Shown here piece by piece: positions 54,951 through 64,000 of a stretch of 64,000 nt of DNA; the stretch's first letter is position 1; each line of letters begins with the position of its first letter. The DNA is from Neoscytalidium dimidiatum (taxonomy: Eukaryota > Ascomycota > Dothideomycetes > Botryosphaeriales > Botryosphaeriaceae): positions 2,170,001 to 2,234,000 of the forward strand of contig CM074703.1 of NCBI GenBank assembly GCA_037367355.1, read 5' to 3'. The notes beneath the pieces were generated by a model. The model saw only the letters and a list, made by a program, of their open reading frames with translations. It searched no databases and was not told the origin of the DNA. The translations under genes and the position numbers were made by a program.

Positions 54951-56999
54951 ATGACCGACTACAGCAAGCAGACCGTCGCGCAGCTGCGCCAGGTCTTGAA
55001 GGAGCGCGGCATCCCATCCACTGGCCTCACACGCAAACAGCAGATCATCGAAAAGCTCCAGGAACATGACACTACTGCTGCCGCTCAATCTGAAGACGCG
55101 TCTGTCGACGCCGACGCCGACGCTGCGCCTATCGCCGCAGAGCCCGAACCATCGCCCGAAGCCCTAGACGTGCCGGCAGCTACTGACAGCACTACTGCTG
55201 AAGCCGCGCTAGAGGAGCGGCAGCCGCAAGAAGATACGCCGCAGGTGGAAGCTGCGGAGGACTCGACCATAGAAAAGGTGTCAGGAGACACTGCACCTGT
55301 GCAGGCCCCTGAGACTGCTGTGCCTCATCACGATACCGTCCAACCCGTCGAGGAGACACCAGTTGCGGAAGGGATTGCAGGTCGTGACTTTCAGGAAGAT
55401 GCGCCGGCGCAGGCGGAGGCGGACAAGGTGCCAGAGGATGATGCGACGCAACGTCCTACAACCGCGAACACCTCCGTGTCGCAGACTCCAATTCCATCGC
55501 ATGAACAACCATCGCCAACTCCCGTTGCTGAGGCTCCTGCCGGCACTGCAGAATCATCACGACTAGGTTCTCCCGAGCTGAAAGAAGATAATAGGAAACG
55601 GAAGAGGCGCAGTGTCACACCACCGATTGAGAGCGATGAAGCCGTGAAGAAAAGGTTGAAACAGGATGAAGAAAATGGCCCTGTTGTACATTTGAAGGAG
55701 GATATCGATGCGCCGGAGCGTAAGACAGAAGATGCCACTATGAAGGAGGCCGATGCTCCCGTAGATGCGGAGCCGGTGGAGACAGTGTTGCCAGCAAAGA
55801 CTAGCGACGGTGTGGTGGACATTGCAGAGTCAAAAACTGCAGAAGATTTGAAGGATGCCGATGGAGTACATCAAGATGATCCAGGTCCAGGAGAACGAGG
55901 TCAGCAGGTCCTTGAGGAAAGAGAGGAAGAGAGGACAGGGAGCAAATCACCAGATGAAGTATCATGGGCGCGGCGGCCATCGGCATCACAAAAGGCGCAA
56001 AAAGAAGGACGCTACAAATCTTTGCTGGGAGATGTTGCCCCTGCTGCTACTAGTGCCGGTTCAACGGAAGCCGCCAACCCACCTGAGGATGATGATCGGG
56101 AAATCTCTCCTGCTCTTCATCCAGCAACTCGTGGTCTCTACATTCGCAATTTCATGAGACCACTACAGCCTCCAGCCCTGAAGAATCACCTCATCACCCT
56201 CGCATCTCCACCTTCTACCTCTACTTCTGACCCTGATGTCCTTGAGCTTTTCCACCTTGATCCCATCCGAACCCACGTTCTTGCTCTGTTCAATTCCGTT
56301 TCAGCCGCAGCTCGCGTAAGGAGCGCTCTGCATGGAGCAGTATGGCCAGTGGAACGTACAAGAAAGGCCTTGTGGGCAGATTTCATACCCGAGGAGAAGG
56401 TCAGCGAATGGATTGGCCGTGAAGAGAAGGAAGGCGGTGGCCGTATGGGCAAGCGTTGGGAGGTGGTTTATGAGCCAGATGATGGAGACGCAGGTGTTAG
56501 GGCTGAGCTGAGGGAGGTTGGCGCGCAGCCTACACGGGCCCCCGCAGGAGCGCAGGCATCCGCAGGCTCACCTACTGCATCAGCAGCGCCCGCACGGAAG
56601 CCTCCCACTGGCCCGGCTGCGGAAAAGTCTTTCCTGGCCTTGGACAAACTGTTCCGCTCCACAACAGCAAAGCCGAAGCTTTACTTTCTGCCCGTTGAGA
56701 AAGATCTTGCGGAGAAGCGTTTGGATGAGCTGGATCGCTGCACGAGTAGGGACTGGAACCCGCGTGACGCTGCTGGCGGTACCGAGAGGAGATACACGTT
56801 TGAGGACGGAGATGTTCTGGTGGATGCCGGACCAGATGCGGAGACTTATGATGGAGTGAGGGGTCGTGGACGCGTGCAGTACAGAGATACGTACGGCCCT
56901 GGTGGGGGAGGCGGTCCTGGAGGAAGATTTCGTGATCGTGGATGGGGCATACAGCATGGTATGGGTGGCCCCCCGGGTGACGGTCGTTGGAGGAGATGA
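54951..56999 (+). CDS. Acinus-like SAP/RRM protein (ASAP complex)
   Basis: Single exon, 682 aa. SAP domain at residues 5-40 ('KQTVAQLRQVLKERGIPSTGLTRKQQIIEKLQEH'), then a very long acidic Glu/Ala/Pro-rich middle, an 'RKRRSV' basic patch, an RRM-like domain at about 396-510 ('RGLYIRNFMRPLQPPALKNHLI', 'VLALFNSVSAAARVRSALHGAVWPVE', 'KALWADFIPEEKV'), and an RSB-type motif at about 559-590 ('ALDKLFRSTTAKPKLYFLPVEKDL') that parallels the SAP18/RNPS1-binding motif of Acinus. The C-terminus is Gly/Arg-rich. Acinus works with SAP18 and RNPS1 at the exon-junction complex in splicing control. The start at 54951 is the first in-frame ATG. Confidence 0.85.
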   Translation: MTDYSKQTVAQLRQVLKERGIPSTGLTRKQQIIEKLQEHDTTAAAQSEDASVDADADAAPIAAEPEPSPEALDVPAATDSTTAEAALEERQPQEDTPQVEAAEDSTIEKVSGDTAPVQAPETAVPHHDTVQPVEETPVAEGIAGRDFQEDAPAQAEADKVPEDDATQRPTTANTSVSQTPIPSHEQPSPTPVAEAPAGTAESSRLGSPELKEDNRKRKRRSVTPPIESDEAVKKRLKQDEENGPVVHLKEDIDAPERKTEDATMKEADAPVDAEPVETVLPAKTSDGVVDIAESKTAEDLKDADGVHQDDPGPGERGQQVLEEREEERTGSKSPDEVSWARRPSASQKAQKEGRYKSLLGDVAPAATSAGSTEAANPPEDDDREISPALHPATRGLYIRNFMRPLQPPALKNHLITLASPPSTSTSDPDVLELFHLDPIRTHVLALFNSVSAAARVRSALHGAVWPVERTRKALWADFIPEEKVSEWIGREEKEGGGRMGKRWEVVYEPDDGDAGVRAELREVGAQPTRAPAGAQASAGSPTASAAPARKPPTGPAAEKSFLALDKLFRSTTAKPKLYFLPVEKDLAEKRLDELDRCTSRDWNPRDAAGGTERRYTFEDGDVLVDAGPDAETYDGVRGRGRVQYRDTYGPGGGGGPGGRFRDRGWGIQHGMGGPPGDGRWRR

Positions 57000-57372
57000 A
57001 CAATCTTGGTTTAAGGAGGTTTCATGGTACCTCGAGTTGTCTTTAGGCTTTGAAAAACGTTGATGTGGGTTGTATCGACTTGTAAGATTTACAGATGGAG
57101 GCGTTTTGAAACACCTCGCATCTCAGAGACTCATGAATGTACAGAACTCTGTCAAACGCACTCAGTCGTCCATGCCTACAGTACCTCAAATCATAGCACC
57201 ACTGCCCATACCCAGTGCCTATGTAATTGGATCTTATCTAATCTGCCGACATGACTCAACTGCGGTGACGTACGCGGGGACGCCGCACCGCCGCCTCATC
57301 GACACCGGCCGCGCCCAAACGCCTACAAAACTTGCCATTCGGAGCGCTGCCTCCAAGCGGACAGACACAAAA
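57000..57372. other. Intergenic spacer
   Basis: About 370 bp between the Acinus-like stop and the Vms1 start, both plus strand. Nothing else seen. Confidence 0.5.
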
Positions 57373-59495
57373 ATGGCGCACAAAGAGGAGCACCCGCTGC
57401 TGCAAAAGCCGCTTTATGGTACGGTTCCAATCCCAGTGAATTCCCTGCATACACACCACATCGACTAACCGCCCCGGCGCTCGCAGTGTTCGACCTCCCC
57501 ACGGAAATTCTTGACACGCTCACTCCGAAGGCCGAAGGCGCCGCAGCCCCTCCGACGGTCGACGATGCAGCCCGGCCATCAACGGTTTCGCGCGGCTCGC
57601 GCGAGAGCAAGAGAGGAGACGAAGAAGACGGGGCCGACAAGGCGGCAGCGTCGCCCGCGACGGCCACGTCGTGCGGCCTATGCAACCTGACGTTTGCGAG
57701 CCTGGCAGAGCAGCGCGGCCACGTGCGGTCGGACCTGCACGGCTACAACCTGAAGCAGAAGATGCGCGGTGCCAATCCCGTGTCCGAGGCCGAGTTCGAG
57801 AAGTTGGTCGGCGAGCTGGACGAGAGCATATCCGGTTCGGAGTCGTCGGAGTCGGACGAAGAGGAGGGGGAGGAGGGGTTCGGCGGTGCGGAGGGCGGAA
57901 GGAAAGAGACTACGCTGAGCGCGCTGCTGAAGAGGCAGGCGAAGATTGCGGATGCGGATGGGGCGGAGGAGGTAGTGCAGAGGAGGAGGAAGAGGGGTGG
58001 TGGGAAGCCGCCACTGTTGTGGTTCACGAGCGATAAGCTACCGGGAGATGTCAACTTGGGGGTGTACAGGGCAATATTGTCGGATGCGGAGCAGGATGAT
58101 GAGACGAACCTAGTGGAGACGATTCGGAAGAAACAGCTTGCGCCTGTAACGGTTGGCGCGAAGAAAGCGGAACAGCAGGAAGAGGACGGCGGTGTAAAGC
58201 TGCCGGCACCGCCAGAGATTGGCCCGCATTACTTCCTTTGCATGATTGGGGGTGGTCATTTTGCGGCTATGATTGTGGCGCTGGCACCCAAGATGGGGAA
58301 GAAGCATACGGGTGCGGATGAGCGGCAGGCTACGGTGGTGGCTCACAAGACATTCCATCGGTACACGACCAGGCGCAAGCAGGGTGGCTCTCAGTCGGCG
58401 AGTGACGCTTCTAAAGGTGCAGCACATTCGGCAGGTTCTTCTCTAAGAAGATACAATGAGACGGCATTGACATCGGAGGTGCGGGCCCTGCTTACGGAGT
58501 GGAAAGAAATGATCGATACGGCTGATCTGCTCTTTATTCGCGCGACTGGCAGCACTAACCGCCGTACTCTGTTTGGACCATACGAAGGCCAAGTTTTACG
58601 GCACAATGATGACCGCCTACGTGGATTCCCCTTTAGCACTCGACGTGCAACACAAGCGGAATTGATGCGCTCCTTCATCGAACTCACACGCGTCAAGGTC
58701 AGCCGTATTGACGAAGCTGCCCTTGCTGCTGCCGCCGAAGCAGCAGCAGCTCAACAGCAGGCGCCTACGTCCCGTGCCTCAACACCGTCCAAACCTGCAA
58801 AACCACCAAAGCCTACACCAGAAGAGGAAGAAGCGCTTCTCCACACCTCTCAATTACAAGCCTTGATCCGCCGCTCCAAGGCCCCCGCGCTGGTTTCATA
58901 TATCCAGAGCAACGGCCTCTCACCAAACTTCCGCTTCCATCCCCTCGATACAGAGAAGAATTACCACGCTCCAACTCCTCTGCATTTGGCTGCGCATATG
59001 AACGCGCCGGCTGTTGTCCTCGCGCTGCTGACAAGGGCGAAAGCCGACCCCACGGTGACGAACCTCGACGGCAAGACGCCTTTCGAGCTCGCGGGTGACC
59101 GTGCCACCCGAGACGCCTTCCGCATCGCGCGCTACGAACTCGGCGATGCGGCTTTCGACTGGGGAGCGGCGCATGTGCCGGCGGGTGTCAGCCGCGCGGA
59201 AGTCGAGAAGTCAGCGAGCGCCGAGAAGCAGGAGGAGGCGGCGAAGGAGGCGGAGCGGAGGAAACAGGAGACGGAGAGGCTGAGGAGGGAAGAGGAGCAG
59301 AGGGAGGCGGAGAAGAGGGAGAGGAGGGTGGGCAAGGGGAAGGCGCTGGGCGCGGGGTTGACGGAGAAGACGGCCGGCGAGAAAAGGGAGGAGGAGGCGA
59401 GGGGGTTGACTCCCGAGATGAGGATGAGGTTGGAAAGGGAGAGGAGGGCGAGGGCCGCGGAGGAGAGGATCAGGAGGATGCAGCAGGGTAATTGA
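57373..59495 (+). CDS. VMS1: Vms1/ANKZF1 peptidyl-tRNA endonuclease
   Basis: Two exons, 57373..57418 and 57487..59495 (68-bp intron, GTACGG...GCAG); 684 aa. Vms1 releases nascent chains from 60S ribosomes during ribosome-associated quality control by cleaving the peptidyl-tRNA. Visible modules: a C2H2-like zinc finger from Cys78 ('CGLCNLTFASLAEQRGHVRSDLH'), the VLRF1 release-factor-like domain with 'GGHFAAMIVAL' and the 'GGSQS' loop whose Gln318 is the catalytic glutamine of the family, the 'KTLFGPYEG'-like 'RRTLFGPYEGQVL', ankyrin repeats ('TPLHLAAHMNAPAVVLALL...DGKTPFELAGDRAT'), a Glu/Arg-rich coiled coil and a basic C-terminal end with 'AAEERIRRMQ', the p97/Cdc48-binding VIM. All key parts are intact. 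Confidence 0.93.
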
Positions 59496-60355
59496 GCGGG
59501 ATTGGTGAGCAAGAATAGATGTCAATAGATAGCATGTAGATACAGGGAAGACTGCTAATGCGCGCGGGGAGCGTTTAAGCTTGGTATTCGACGTGTTCAG
59601 GTGATAGCTACCAACCGCCAAAACTAGGTATTGTGTGAAGCCGTCGGGCGCAAGCGTGTGTTACAGCAACACTCTGGAGTGGGATCGCAACGTTTGTGGA
59701 TGAGGCATGTGCGTCTGTCGTCTTAGGTGCACGACCTTCTAAGCGGGCGTGTTTGGTACGGGTACCTGTTTTTTTTTTTATACTGTAATGACCCAGGCAT
59801 AGTGGGCACAGAGACAGGCGAAACAGAGACCATAGACAGGAGCGAAGTCAAGTGAAAGAACATCAATAACAATCAGTGTACCTGACTATCTGAAAAGTGG
59901 CTTACTATATACAAAAGACCAAAGATCGTTGGCCTTCTTTTACCCACCCAGTGCTAGACACTGAGTTCCTAGCAGCAGCCTGCTTTTGCAATTAGCTGGT
60001 AGGACCGCTGACCACGCGTTCTTTAGAGAGGCTACGTCCGTACCTCTAATTATTTGGTTTTGTTTTGCTTTTCTTCTTTCTTCTTTCTCCTTCGTGGCTT
60101 GTTCCTTTTTTTTTTGCCCGCCTCCACCCCGCTAGTCTACCCCCAGCAGCAGCTTGCTCGACAGCTGGGGCTACCGTGCGACGATATGCTGCCGCTTGGG
60201 GGTGCTTGACCTTCGATCAAGCGGGACCTTGCGGCTGAGGGAGTAGGATAGTAAATTCTGTAGAACAATTACTACCCTGTCCTCCCTCCTCTAAGCCCGG
60301 AGGCAAAGAGACTTGTGGAAGAAAAAAAAGAGGAGTTCGGGGTAGGGGAGAAGAG

Positions 60356-60363
60356 TTTATATA
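60356..60363 (-). promoter_or_regulatory. TATATAAA element without an obvious gene
   Basis: Perfect TATATAAA on the minus strand followed by CT-rich sequence. About 850 bp downstream lies the convergent Vms1 stop; no protein-like frame starts within the expected distance. Confidence 0.25.
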
Positions 60364-61002
60364 GGCATAGGGGGAAGGCGCGGGCAGTAGCACGAGGCTG
60401 GACCCTGCATGAACGAGCACGCTAACACTTTCAAATGGGTAGCCGTTGCTGGCAAAACAGGCAACGTCGACGTCATTAGGCCCCGTGAGGGACGCCCAAC
60501 TGCCGACGGCAGCAGCGACAGGCCCACTTTTCCCCGGCGATTTTACTTGTATGAGTCGTTTCACCAGTATTCCGGCAGGTGTGACCACTGCTGGTGCTTG
60601 CCTGCCCCCAGGTGCTCGCGCTTGCCTCGTTCGTTCGGCGCACACTTGGCAGTCTGAAAGGCAAACGCTTCTCAAAGAGTCGGTTCCATTGCTCGTTGCC
60701 ATGGCTATCGGTGCCACTTTTCCCCTTGTATTTTCGTGCATAAGCGAAGTAAAGTAATATTCGAGCGAGGCATAGCGAAGAAGTCTTTCAATCACTGTGT
60801 CAGAAGAGGTTTCGCCCGGTCCGGCCCAAAATACTGTTTGTGCTTCAGAGCAGCGATTCCATATTCACAGCAAAGCAGACGCATTTTTGGCCCAGTCCAA
60901 CCTGACACCGACGTGGCACCATCAAAGAAGCCCAAATCGCAACCACGAGCTATCCGAATTAAGCGGCCCACGAATCCTCCGTTGAACGCTTCACTGTCGA
61001 GC

Positions 61003-61018
61003 TTTTTTTTTTTTTTTT
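61003..61018 (+). repeat. T16 homopolymer
   Basis: Sixteen consecutive T in non-coding sequence. Confidence 0.8.
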
Positions 61019-61266
61019 CGTTATACATAATCCACCAAGACAAAGTGTAGCCCGCCAGGCAACTTACAGCCCAACCATGAGCCTTCCAGGTCAAGGCGCC
61101 ACGGGATATTTGCTCATTGCATCTGTGCTGAAGCTAAGGGTGGTGCTGAACATCAAGACACCGGGATTAGGGCTCAGAGCCAAAGTCATAATTCTTCGTT
61201 CTGCACACGTCTTTCATTCTCTCCTGTTCCTCCCCACCTCGCATATCCCACACAGCCCATGTTGTC

Positions 61267-62508
61267 TCAACTCAGATAATACTCCACAACCTTGTCACCG
61301 TACCACTTCCTGCCAACATCCTCATGGCTGCGAATCCACTTCCGCAACTGCGACTCGCCCAACGCATCCCACCTAGGATCCAGAAACGTCGATACGGCGT
61401 TCGCAGGCCCTGCTCCGCCAGCAGCCGCATCGTGCTCACGCCTCAGCCGGCGAACCTCGTCCGGGATGTACGACCGGGACTGCGAGACGGTCATATCGAG
61501 AGGCAAGCCCTGGAAGAAGGGGATGGAGTAGCGCGGCGGCGCGGTCGGCGCCGGCGCTCTCACGCGGTGCACCGTCGCCCGCACCGCGCCGTCCGTCGCC
61601 GCCTCGAAGGCGTTGCCGAAGTTGACGACGAAGGTACCGTCGACGGGCGTCGCGGGGATCCACGTGTCGCCGTCGGCCGCGAGCACTTCAAGACCTGCTT
61701 CCCACCCGATTTGCAGGAGGAAGGTCAGCCAGCCGCTGGAGTCCTTGTGCGCGCCGACGCCTTGGCCGCCCGCGGTTTCATCGGTGGGGGAGGGCGGGTA
61801 CTTGAGGAGCTTGATGCGATGTTGCGGGGGGAGGTCAGAGGGCTTCGGAGAGTTGATGCCATTGTTGGAGGCGGATGCTGCTGCTACGGCAGAGGGATCT
61901 CTGGACTCGGGATGCTGGAAGAAGTGGTCGAATGTTCCAATGGGAATGCCAAAGGCCTCCTCGACGAGGTGCACGAAGCGGTAGGACAGGGCCTGTACGG
62001 CGTCATGGTAGGCAGTAAATGCTTGACGGAAACCTGGAAGGAGGTCCTCTGGTGGCCATTGATTAGGGCCGCGGAGGCGCCAATAGAGGTTAGAGAAGTC
62101 ACCGGGCCCACTGGCTCGGTCTGGTAGCGTCGTGCCATCTGCGGGCTCGGCGGATGATTTATGATCACGGTACACGACTGGGAGCTCGGTTGCGAAATCG
62201 AATTGCTCGCGGAGGTCCTTCTTGCCGAGGGTCGTCTCTTCTGCGAAACCACTATAACCGAGAAAATGCGGGGAATTCAGCTTGGAAAGACCGGCTTTCA
62301 CGTCGGCGGGCAAGTCAAAGAGAACCGGAAGCCTTTCTGTCAGGCCAGTGATGGTGGAATTATCTACGCCATGGTTTTTGATATACAGAAACCCGACGTT
62401 GAAAAGGGCATCGTGCAGCTGGGCTAGTAGTGCTGGGCGCTGGGCGGGGTCATCGGCAAGGGAAAGGTCAAGAATTGGGAGCGACGAAGGGACAGACGAA
62501 GGAGCCAT
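61267..62508 (-). CDS. 2-oxoglutarate/Fe(II) oxygenase, isopenicillin-N-synthase-like
   Basis: Single exon, 413 aa. The N-terminal DIOX_N domain ('LPILDLSLADDPAQRPALLAQLHDALFNVGFLYIKNHGV') leads into the double-stranded beta-helix core. Iron ligands are visible: His254 and Asp256 in 'GAHKDSSGWLTFLLQ' and His314 in 'RATVHRV'; Arg326 and Ser328 in 'PRYSIPFF' bind the 2-oxoglutarate carboxylate. The active site is complete. Substrates in this huge fungal superfamily range widely (gibberellins, flavonoids, small antibiotics) and cannot be named here. No biosynthetic cluster surrounds it. An insert of Ala/Ser and 'SPKPSDLPP' lies before the HxD. The start at 62508 is the first ATG; the frame is open but ATG-less upstream. 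Confidence 0.92.
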   Translation of the reverse strand: MAPSSVPSSLPILDLSLADDPAQRPALLAQLHDALFNVGFLYIKNHGVDNSTITGLTERLPVLFDLPADVKAGLSKLNSPHFLGYSGFAEETTLGKKDLREQFDFATELPVVYRDHKSSAEPADGTTLPDRASGPGDFSNLYWRLRGPNQWPPEDLLPGFRQAFTAYHDAVQALSYRFVHLVEEAFGIPIGTFDHFFQHPESRDPSAVAAASASNNGINSPKPSDLPPQHRIKLLKYPPSPTDETAGGQGVGAHKDSSGWLTFLLQIGWEAGLEVLAADGDTWIPATPVDGTFVVNFGNAFEAATDGAVRATVHRVRAPAPTAPPRYSIPFFQGLPLDMTVSQSRSYIPDEVRRLRREHDAAAGGAGPANAVSTFLDPRWDALGESQLRKWIRSHEDVGRKWYGDKVVEYYLS

Positions 62509-63459
62509 TTGATTTTTAGTGACAGTAATAGACAATCGGGACAGTCGACGTAGGACGTAATACTAAGAACGAGAACGTGTGGTGAATGACGGAAACATTA
62601 ACGAAAGCAGTATGCCGGGATGACGTGCTTGGAGCCGAGCTACAACCAGGTTGTTGCACCCATTGCGTCTCCACGTAGTAGCTTGGGCCACAAATAATTC
62701 ACCAAACATGACCAGACTGTAAGAGGTTGAATCAATCTTCCCAATGCCAATGTGCACAGAATAGCTAAGCATAGCCGTCCGGAAGTTTGGTCCAACTTGC
62801 CCGCCTTATATCATGTTTTTGTGTTTTTGTTGCAGAATGAAGAAAGATAACAATAAGAACACATGCCTTCTGTGGTGTGTAAATTGCCAAACCTACGTGA
62901 TGAAAAATGCCAAATATCGCAGCCCAATTGTAGGTATCCAGTAACGTAGGTGTCGTCCGAATAACGCTAAACCTGTTCGGGTGTTCATCTGAGATACGGC
63001 TCTCATCTAGGTGCCTTGCTGACGCGGGTACTTCTGACAGTGACGGCATATCGAATGACTGAAACGTTTGCGCCGATGACTCGTCTTCTAGACAGCAAAG
63101 TGACCCGCGGCGAGGAATGTCAATGGTTGGACGTCAGGCGCCCGGGTCACTCCGTAGCTTCGCCATCACGTGCGATAACAACTGCCCTACCTATCGTGTC
63201 CCGCTGCGCCTTCACCGCCCGCGCTGGGTCCAAGGCAGCTGCATCCCGCTCGACCGTCACCTCTCCCACTCCCTTCTCCTCCCAGAAACTCTCAGCGCAA
63301 AGCATCCTTCTGGCTTCCTTTTGCAGACTTCGAAACTCGAACAAACCAACAATACATCCGAAAGCAAATCACATCTGAAGACAAAGCAGCTAGCCAGCTC
63401 AAGGACCCAGCCGTACCACCCCGCACTCGAAGCGCCGCCCCACACCAGCGCCGCCCAGC
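62509..63459. other. Divergent promoter region
   Basis: About 950 bp between the oxygenase (-) and Atg3 (+). AT-rich around 62780-62950; the last 200 bp are CT-rich leader of Atg3. Frames 63016-63378 plus and 63292-63696 minus have no domain. Confidence 0.5.
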
Positions 63460-64000
63460 ATGAACTACCTCCGCAGCACGCTGAACACTCTGCGCGACAC
63501 ATATGCGCCCATAAGTCATACCTCCACCTTCCGCGCCACCGGCCAGATCACCCCCGAGGAGTTCGTTGCGGCCGGCGACTTCCTTGTCTACAAGTTCCCC
63601 TCGTGGTCGTGGTCCGATGCCTCGCACCCGTCCAAGCGCGTCAGCTACTTGCCTGAGGGCAAGCAGTTCCTGGTAACTCGCGGCGTTCCTTGCCACCGCC
63701 GCTTGGATGATAATTTCGCCGGCGACGGCGGTGACGAGGGTACCGTTGTTGGCGATGGATTCGCAGGCGGCCCCGGCGATAACGATGACGACGGCTGGCT
63801 AAGGACCGGCGGTGGCGGTAACAATATGGGCGCGAGTCAAGAACGCGCCGCCAGAGATGTGCGGACGGTTGACGACAAGGGTGAAGTCAGTGATGCGCCT
63901 GAGACAGACGATGAAATTCCGGATATGGAAGATGAGGAGGATGATGAGGAGGCAATCATCCGCGACACCAAGGCTGGCTCCGGAACTGCTGCGTGAGTAC
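63460..64000 (+). CDS. ATG3: Atg3, autophagy E2-like enzyme (5' exon, cut by window edge)
   Basis: The first exon (63460..63992) is followed by a GTGAGT donor, so the gene runs off the right edge. The encoded 177 residues match the N-terminus of Atg3: '[81 protein letters not shown]', an amphipathic membrane-binding helix followed by the start of the E2 fold, then the acidic flexible region that binds Atg7 and Atg8 ('[17 protein letters not shown]'). Atg3 conjugates Atg8 to phosphatidylethanolamine. The catalytic Cys lies beyond the window. Confidence 0.95.

Larger units (their letters stand above)
59496..61266. other. Intergenic region, no confident gene
   Basis: About 1.8 kb between the Vms1 stop (+) and the oxygenase stop (-). 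Contains several T tracts (59770-59779, 60108-60115, 61003-61018) and a minus-strand TATATAAA. The minus frame 60217-60795 has no domain and an odd composition. A non-coding transcript is possible. Confidence 0.45.

Noticed and set aside
60217..60795. 192-codon minus-strand frame as a gene
   Set aside because: No domain, begins at a non-supported start and lies upstream of the TATA element rather than downstream.
61324..62127. 267-codon plus-strand frame
   Set aside because: Arg-rich shadow of the 2OG-Fe(II) oxygenase.
1..64000. tRNA, rRNA, CRISPR array or intact transposon
   Set aside because: No cloverleaf-like T-loop consensus, rRNA segment, spaced direct repeats or transposase/integrase motif was found by eye; short tRNAs could still be missed.

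Overview
The window is nuclear DNA of a filamentous ascomycete (Pezizomycotina). The evidence is short introns (mostly 50-120 bp) with GTRNGT-like donors and CTAAC/CTGAC-type branch sites, about 25 compact genes on both strands, and products of characteristically fungal families (Atg3, Rab4 with a long insert, LAM/Ysp2-type GRAM-VASt protein, Rpa43, ferric reductase). A Dothideomycete-like black fungus is my guess; the sequence alone does not fix the order. I see no CRISPR, plasmid, phage, tRNA or rRNA signal and no intact transposon.

Layout. 1-6.5 kb: a BTB/POZ gene (-), then an unusually long gene-poor stretch of about 5.6 kb. 6.5-10 kb: nucleoporin Nup85 (-). 12-15 kb: a kelch protein and a damaged chitinase-like gene (+). 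15.5-22.1 kb: three minus-strand genes (unknown membrane protein, 8-exon anion/vitamin permease, Rab4). 23-30.8 kb: five plus-strand genes (PAF acetylhydrolase-like, conserved unknown, FRG1, GPI-anchored Cys-rich protein, small 4-TM protein). 31-39.4 kb: ferroportin-family transporter and a coilin-like nuclear protein (-), then a ferric reductase (+). 39.7-47 kb: Rpa43 (-), membrane J-protein (+), GRAM/VASt sterol-transfer protein (-). 47.6-52 kb: MIT/coiled-coil protein (Atg38-like) and a TMEM184/OST-alpha protein (+). 53-59.5 kb: small Myb-like protein (-), Acinus-like SAP/RRM/RSB protein and Vms1 (+). 61-64 kb: 2OG-Fe(II) oxygenase (-) and the first exon of Atg3 (+, cut by the window edge).

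Most genes are housekeeping and there is no operon-like or cluster logic. Themes that recur are iron (ferroportin-family exporter, ferric reductase, Fe(II) oxygenase), endomembrane and autophagy (Rab4, LAM, MIT/Atg38-like, Atg3, J-protein) and nuclear RNA (coilin-like, Acinus-like, FRG1, Rpa43, Nup85). The most notable points are a protein with complete coilin-like architecture, whose gene also carries two odd splice acceptors, a ferroportin homologue in a fungus near a ferric reductase, an Acinus/ASAP-like protein, and a chitinase-like gene lacking its catalytic acid in the splice model I can build. Exon borders were placed by eye from frame and splice consensus; all need transcript support.
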